Assembly: GCA_021464525.1 (NCBI GenBank)
Contig: JADRCO010001138.1
Coordinates: 1 to 22,185, forward strand
DNA from: Rhizophagus sp. LPA8_4_AMF
Taxonomy: Eukaryota > Glomeromycota > Glomeromycetes > Glomerales > Glomeraceae
Length of the DNA: 22,185 nucleotides
Direction: 5' to 3'
How positions within the stretch are numbered: position 1 is the first letter of the stretch; each line of letters begins with the position of its first letter. Shown here piece by piece: positions 19,077-22,185 of this stretch. Under the pieces are notes generated by a model, which was not told the DNA's origin, ran no database searches, and saw only the letters and a program-made list of their open reading frames with translations. The translations under genes were made by a program, and so were the position numbers.

Positions 19077-19082
19077 AATAAA
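19077..19082 (+). terminator. Candidate polyadenylation signal AATAAA
   Basis: AATAAA lies 95 bp after the stop codon of the plus-strand kinase, in an A/T-rich context with a run of As about 30 bp further on. Assigned by position and motif only. Confidence 0.4.
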
Positions 19083-21679
19083 TGTATAAATATAATTATG
19101 TTGAAAAAAAAAAATCTTAACAGTTAACGACTTAATCACATAAATTAACTTTAAACGATTGACTAACTGAAGTTTTTAAAAGTGTGTATAAAATTAAAAT
19201 TCACATCAACTTATTCATAAAAAAAAAAATGTAAGATATTGTATTTCCTTATTGAACGAAGTTTCAACCAATTTCAGCGCAGAAACGGTTATTTTTTGGT
19301 TTGTGTACTTAATATTTTTAAATATTATTATGCGTGTCTTGTATTTAGTCAACGTTAAAGTGCAAAAAGAATTTAAGTTAATCGAGAGTGTAAATTATGA
19401 CAGATATTAAATATTGGATTGAGATAGCTTGAAAATGTGATTCACATACTTGATGTCACATCAGATTTATATATTATACTGTTACAGCAGTTTTTTTGCA
19501 ATTTTTTCAATTTTTCTCAAGATGATTTTAATAAATCGTAAATGCATGACTTCAAATTTAAAAATTTGAGATTTTTTATATGCAATGATTATTAATAATA
19601 GTATTAATTAAATTGTTCGATTACATTTATTTGAAAATGATTTTAATTTATTATATCCTTAATATTATTACATAAAAAAACAAAAAATATCATAGTTTTG
19701 TGAATATTAATAAAAATTAAAGCTATTGAATAGTTAATTGAAAAAGGAATTAGTTAGGACGTACAAATAAGAGTCTCATTAAAGATAATTTTACTGTTAA
19801 GGTCATATTTTGCTTCATTTTTTGTAGAAAACGCGTTTCAGACTTAACCTAAACCGCAGAATTGTTACTGAAATAAGATCATTTTTGTAAACTAATCAAA
19901 GTTATTATAAATACTGTATCATTGATGCAACATCATATTGTAGCATAATGACATATGCTGTATACTGGAGTCTTTTGGAAAACAATGGTTAAGGTAGATA
20001 TACTATTAATTTGAATTGATGATTAAGAAATGAAAAAAAAAAATGATTTATAAATTTCAGAACCTTAATACTTTACAGGGAATGGACGCTAAGAAAAAGT
20101 TTTTGATGTTTATTATTTTTATTACAAAAAGGGTGGAAATAAATTTTTTCGTTAATTTTTTCAGTTATGCAATAACTCGATTTAATGATAGAATTTTTGA
20201 ATTCATTAATTTTTAGAATCAACATTTACAAATATATTTGTTATAGGGTATAGACGTGATAATAGTCTTAAAAGTTATATTATTCATTTGTATACAGATT
20301 TAATTTGTAATAGTAATGTTTATGGAAAGTAATTTTTCTAAAATATAAATTCAATCAAAACCGATAACCATCAAAATAGTATTTAAAATAATAAAATGTT
20401 CTAATTATAGATGCGTGCCACTATCATATCTCAAATTAACCATTTCAATGCTTGCGGATAAGTGTGACGGATTAATTCTGATAAATCTTTAATTGTTTTG
20501 AATTTTGTGTTGAAGGTATATTCACCGTTTTATAAACATCTACAAAGGTTTAAGAGTGACGTTCAGAAATCAAAACTCATATTCGTTTCTAATGACATTA
20601 TTTGATAATAAATTATTTTTATCTTGGTTATATTAATATTACGTAACCGACATTTTTAGTTGCACATTCTCATAATAAAAAAATAAAAGGCTCCAAGTCT
20701 AAATATTCGTAATGTTTAATTATTATATAAAACATCAATATTTTCATTCATATTATTTTTAATGTATAATAACCATAAAAATATTTAATTTCACAAATAT
20801 TGGTCTATAGCATAAATTTACAATATGAGCATTGATTAATATTTTGTATGATTTTACAATTTTAATTGAATCTATTAACATTTCTTCTACATAGTTAAAT
20901 TTAACTATAAACAAATAATGGTATGTCACTTTATAAAGTCAAAAATTTTATTAATAATTTTAATACGAGGTTGAATGTTATTAAACTTATTCCTTATTTC
21001 ATTCCAATTAATATAAATGATATTAATTACATTTCACACAATAGATAGATTAATTTGATATCATTTAATACATTCATAAAATATACTGTTAATGACATAA
21101 TATTAAGGTTTATAGAGTATTGAAATATAAACTATATTGAGCTAATGTGTGGTAACTTTATTGCCACTTGATTATCATTACGTTTTATTTAATGCTTTAT
21201 GCATAAGCATTATGTTTCTGCAATTAGTTTTTCACGGACAAAGGTTCATACAGATTTATCGGCTTATTAAAAATGGAAAATATATTATGATCAAAAATAG
21301 CAAATGAATAGTGAGAAATACTCGGGTATAATCTATGAAATGATAAATTTATATAATTAACTTTTTTCCAGCATTTAATTAATCCTTCTATAATAATGTA
21401 ATTGTCAATGATAGTGAGAAAATAATTTACTTGTATTAGTTAGCAATTTATTGAAATAATATTAATTATCAATTAATTATTAATTATTTATACTAATAAT
21501 GAAGATTTCAGAAAAAGCACAAAAAAATGTAAAAATAGATTGTCACATGATAATGCGTCATTGTAATATGGCACTATGTTTTTACCATCATGGTTTTTGG
21601 CTTATGTTAAATGAACTTTTAAATTAGTGAGGTATTATTATTAAAAAATATATATATAAGATTAATTATGTAGTGATAA
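19083..21679. other. A/T-rich intergenic DNA, one near-perfect palindrome
   Basis: All frames are stop-rich and no domain, tRNA or repeat array was seen over 2.6 kb. Positions 21191-21211 hold AATGCTT-TATGCAT-AAGCATT, a palindrome with 7-bp arms around TATGCAT. The region to its right is the spacer before the kinase 5'-end copy. Confidence 0.45.
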
Positions 21680-21930
21680 AAAATGAATTTTTTCTATCAA
21701 CATGCTTTCATAAATTTCTTTGTGCTTTTCAGATTTCTTTTTTACTGTATTTTTTTTTTTTATAATTACGTACTAAGTTAATTTTGAGCTTTACATATTT
21801 CTTTTAAACATATTTAATTACTATCAAATACAAAAATAAATTTATTTACCTCAATTCCTCAAATTATGAACAATGATAAATAAAAAGTAGAATTTGTAAT
21901 TATTATAATTTTACTCTAAGGAAATAATAC
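21680..21930 (-). pseudogene. Diverged second copy of the minus-strand kinase 5' end
   Basis: The plus-strand text TTTTTTCTATCAACATGCTT followed by TCATAAATTTCTTTG and CTTTTCAGATTTC parallels 15045-15095, which is exon 1 of the minus-strand kinase (CTATCAACACGCATCCATAA and onward). Further right, a T-run after ACTGTA (T12 at 21750-21761) matches the place of the long T tract. ATTTACCTC and AATGATAAATAAAAAGTAG match ATTTACCTCGATAAAAATG and AAACGAAAAAGTCG at 15230-15270. Order and orientation are the same. The start codon and frame are not kept, and I could not find the kinase domain next to it, so this is a relic of the promoter and first exon. Confidence 0.65.
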
Positions 21931-22185
21931 TAGTAAATTTTGAACTATGGATTTTGATATTAAATTTAAATTTGCTAAACAAAATTGCGGTTGAAAATAA
22001 AAATATAAATAAAGATTATTTCAATAATTATCATACTTGTATTAATAATTATTATTGCAATATTAATATTTTGTATAATAACATATAAAATAATCCAACA
22101 AATAAAGAATACATAACAGAAGTATTAATCTTCAATTATACAATCAAGACCCTGAGTCTCTTCCTGAACTAAAATTTCAGTAAAT
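21931..22185. other. Right edge, A/T-rich, nothing recognised
   Basis: No coding or repeat signal was seen. The last 40 bases (GACCCTGAGTCTCTTCCTGA region) are slightly richer in G+C and might begin another gene beyond the window. Confidence 0.3.

Noticed and set aside
1..22185. tRNA, rRNA or other structural RNA genes
   Set aside because: No cloverleaf with a GGTTCRA-type T arm plus matching acceptor, and no rRNA-like conserved text, was found by eye.

Overview
This window looks like nuclear DNA of an arbuscular mycorrhizal fungus, most likely Rhizophagus or a close glomeromycete. The reasons are inferential: very high A+T content, short (about 60-105 nt) A/T-rich GT-AG introns, two tyrosine-kinase-like (TKL) protein kinases with small Cys-rich N-termini and a shared C-terminal HPKAIYTSR tail (a style I associate with the large kinase expansions of these fungi), and a decayed non-LTR retrotransposon end of matching type. 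No bacterial operons, tRNA, rRNA or CRISPR array were seen.

Layout. 1-540 is a minisatellite (about 45-bp unit with a 125-bp higher-order period), followed by a small GAACCG/GACTCGAGTC inverted-repeat element (about 890-1085). From about 1.1 to 12 kb there is no intact gene. It is a graveyard of minus-strand coding relics: a SAM-domain fragment (about 4.06-4.28 kb), a helix-rich fragment (5.40-5.97 kb), a gene with a recognisable start, one intron and several lesions (6.00-6.70 kb) whose 5' end is repeated at 2.0-2.13 kb, a 5'-truncated LINE lacking its reverse-transcriptase core (8.20-9.59 kb), and an unidentified gene with a C-terminal coiled coil (10.63-11.78 kb). A 116-bp poly(A)-tailed insert flanked by a 16-bp target-site duplication lies at 7.92-8.06 kb.

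The live part of the window is 13.2-19.1 kb. Two kinase genes are arranged head to head: one on the minus strand (15112 to 13198, six exons, 497 aa) and one on the plus strand (16522 to 18982, six exons, 698 aa). I derived both exon sets by hand; every junction is GT-AG and the frames add up exactly. They share an intron directly after the alpha-C glutamate, the HRD/HKD-FHSGN catalytic loop, DLG in place of DFG, and a tail encoded by micro-exons. Between them sit a 62-bp homopolymer tract and a broken aldo-keto reductase 3' end. To the right (19-22 kb) is A/T-rich intergenic DNA that carries a diverged second copy of the 5' end of the minus-strand kinase gene at about 21.68-21.93 kb.

The two kinases are probably paralogous cytosolic signalling kinases. 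Their inputs cannot be read from sequence. The rest of the window records repeated gene death, LINE-mediated insertion and local duplication.
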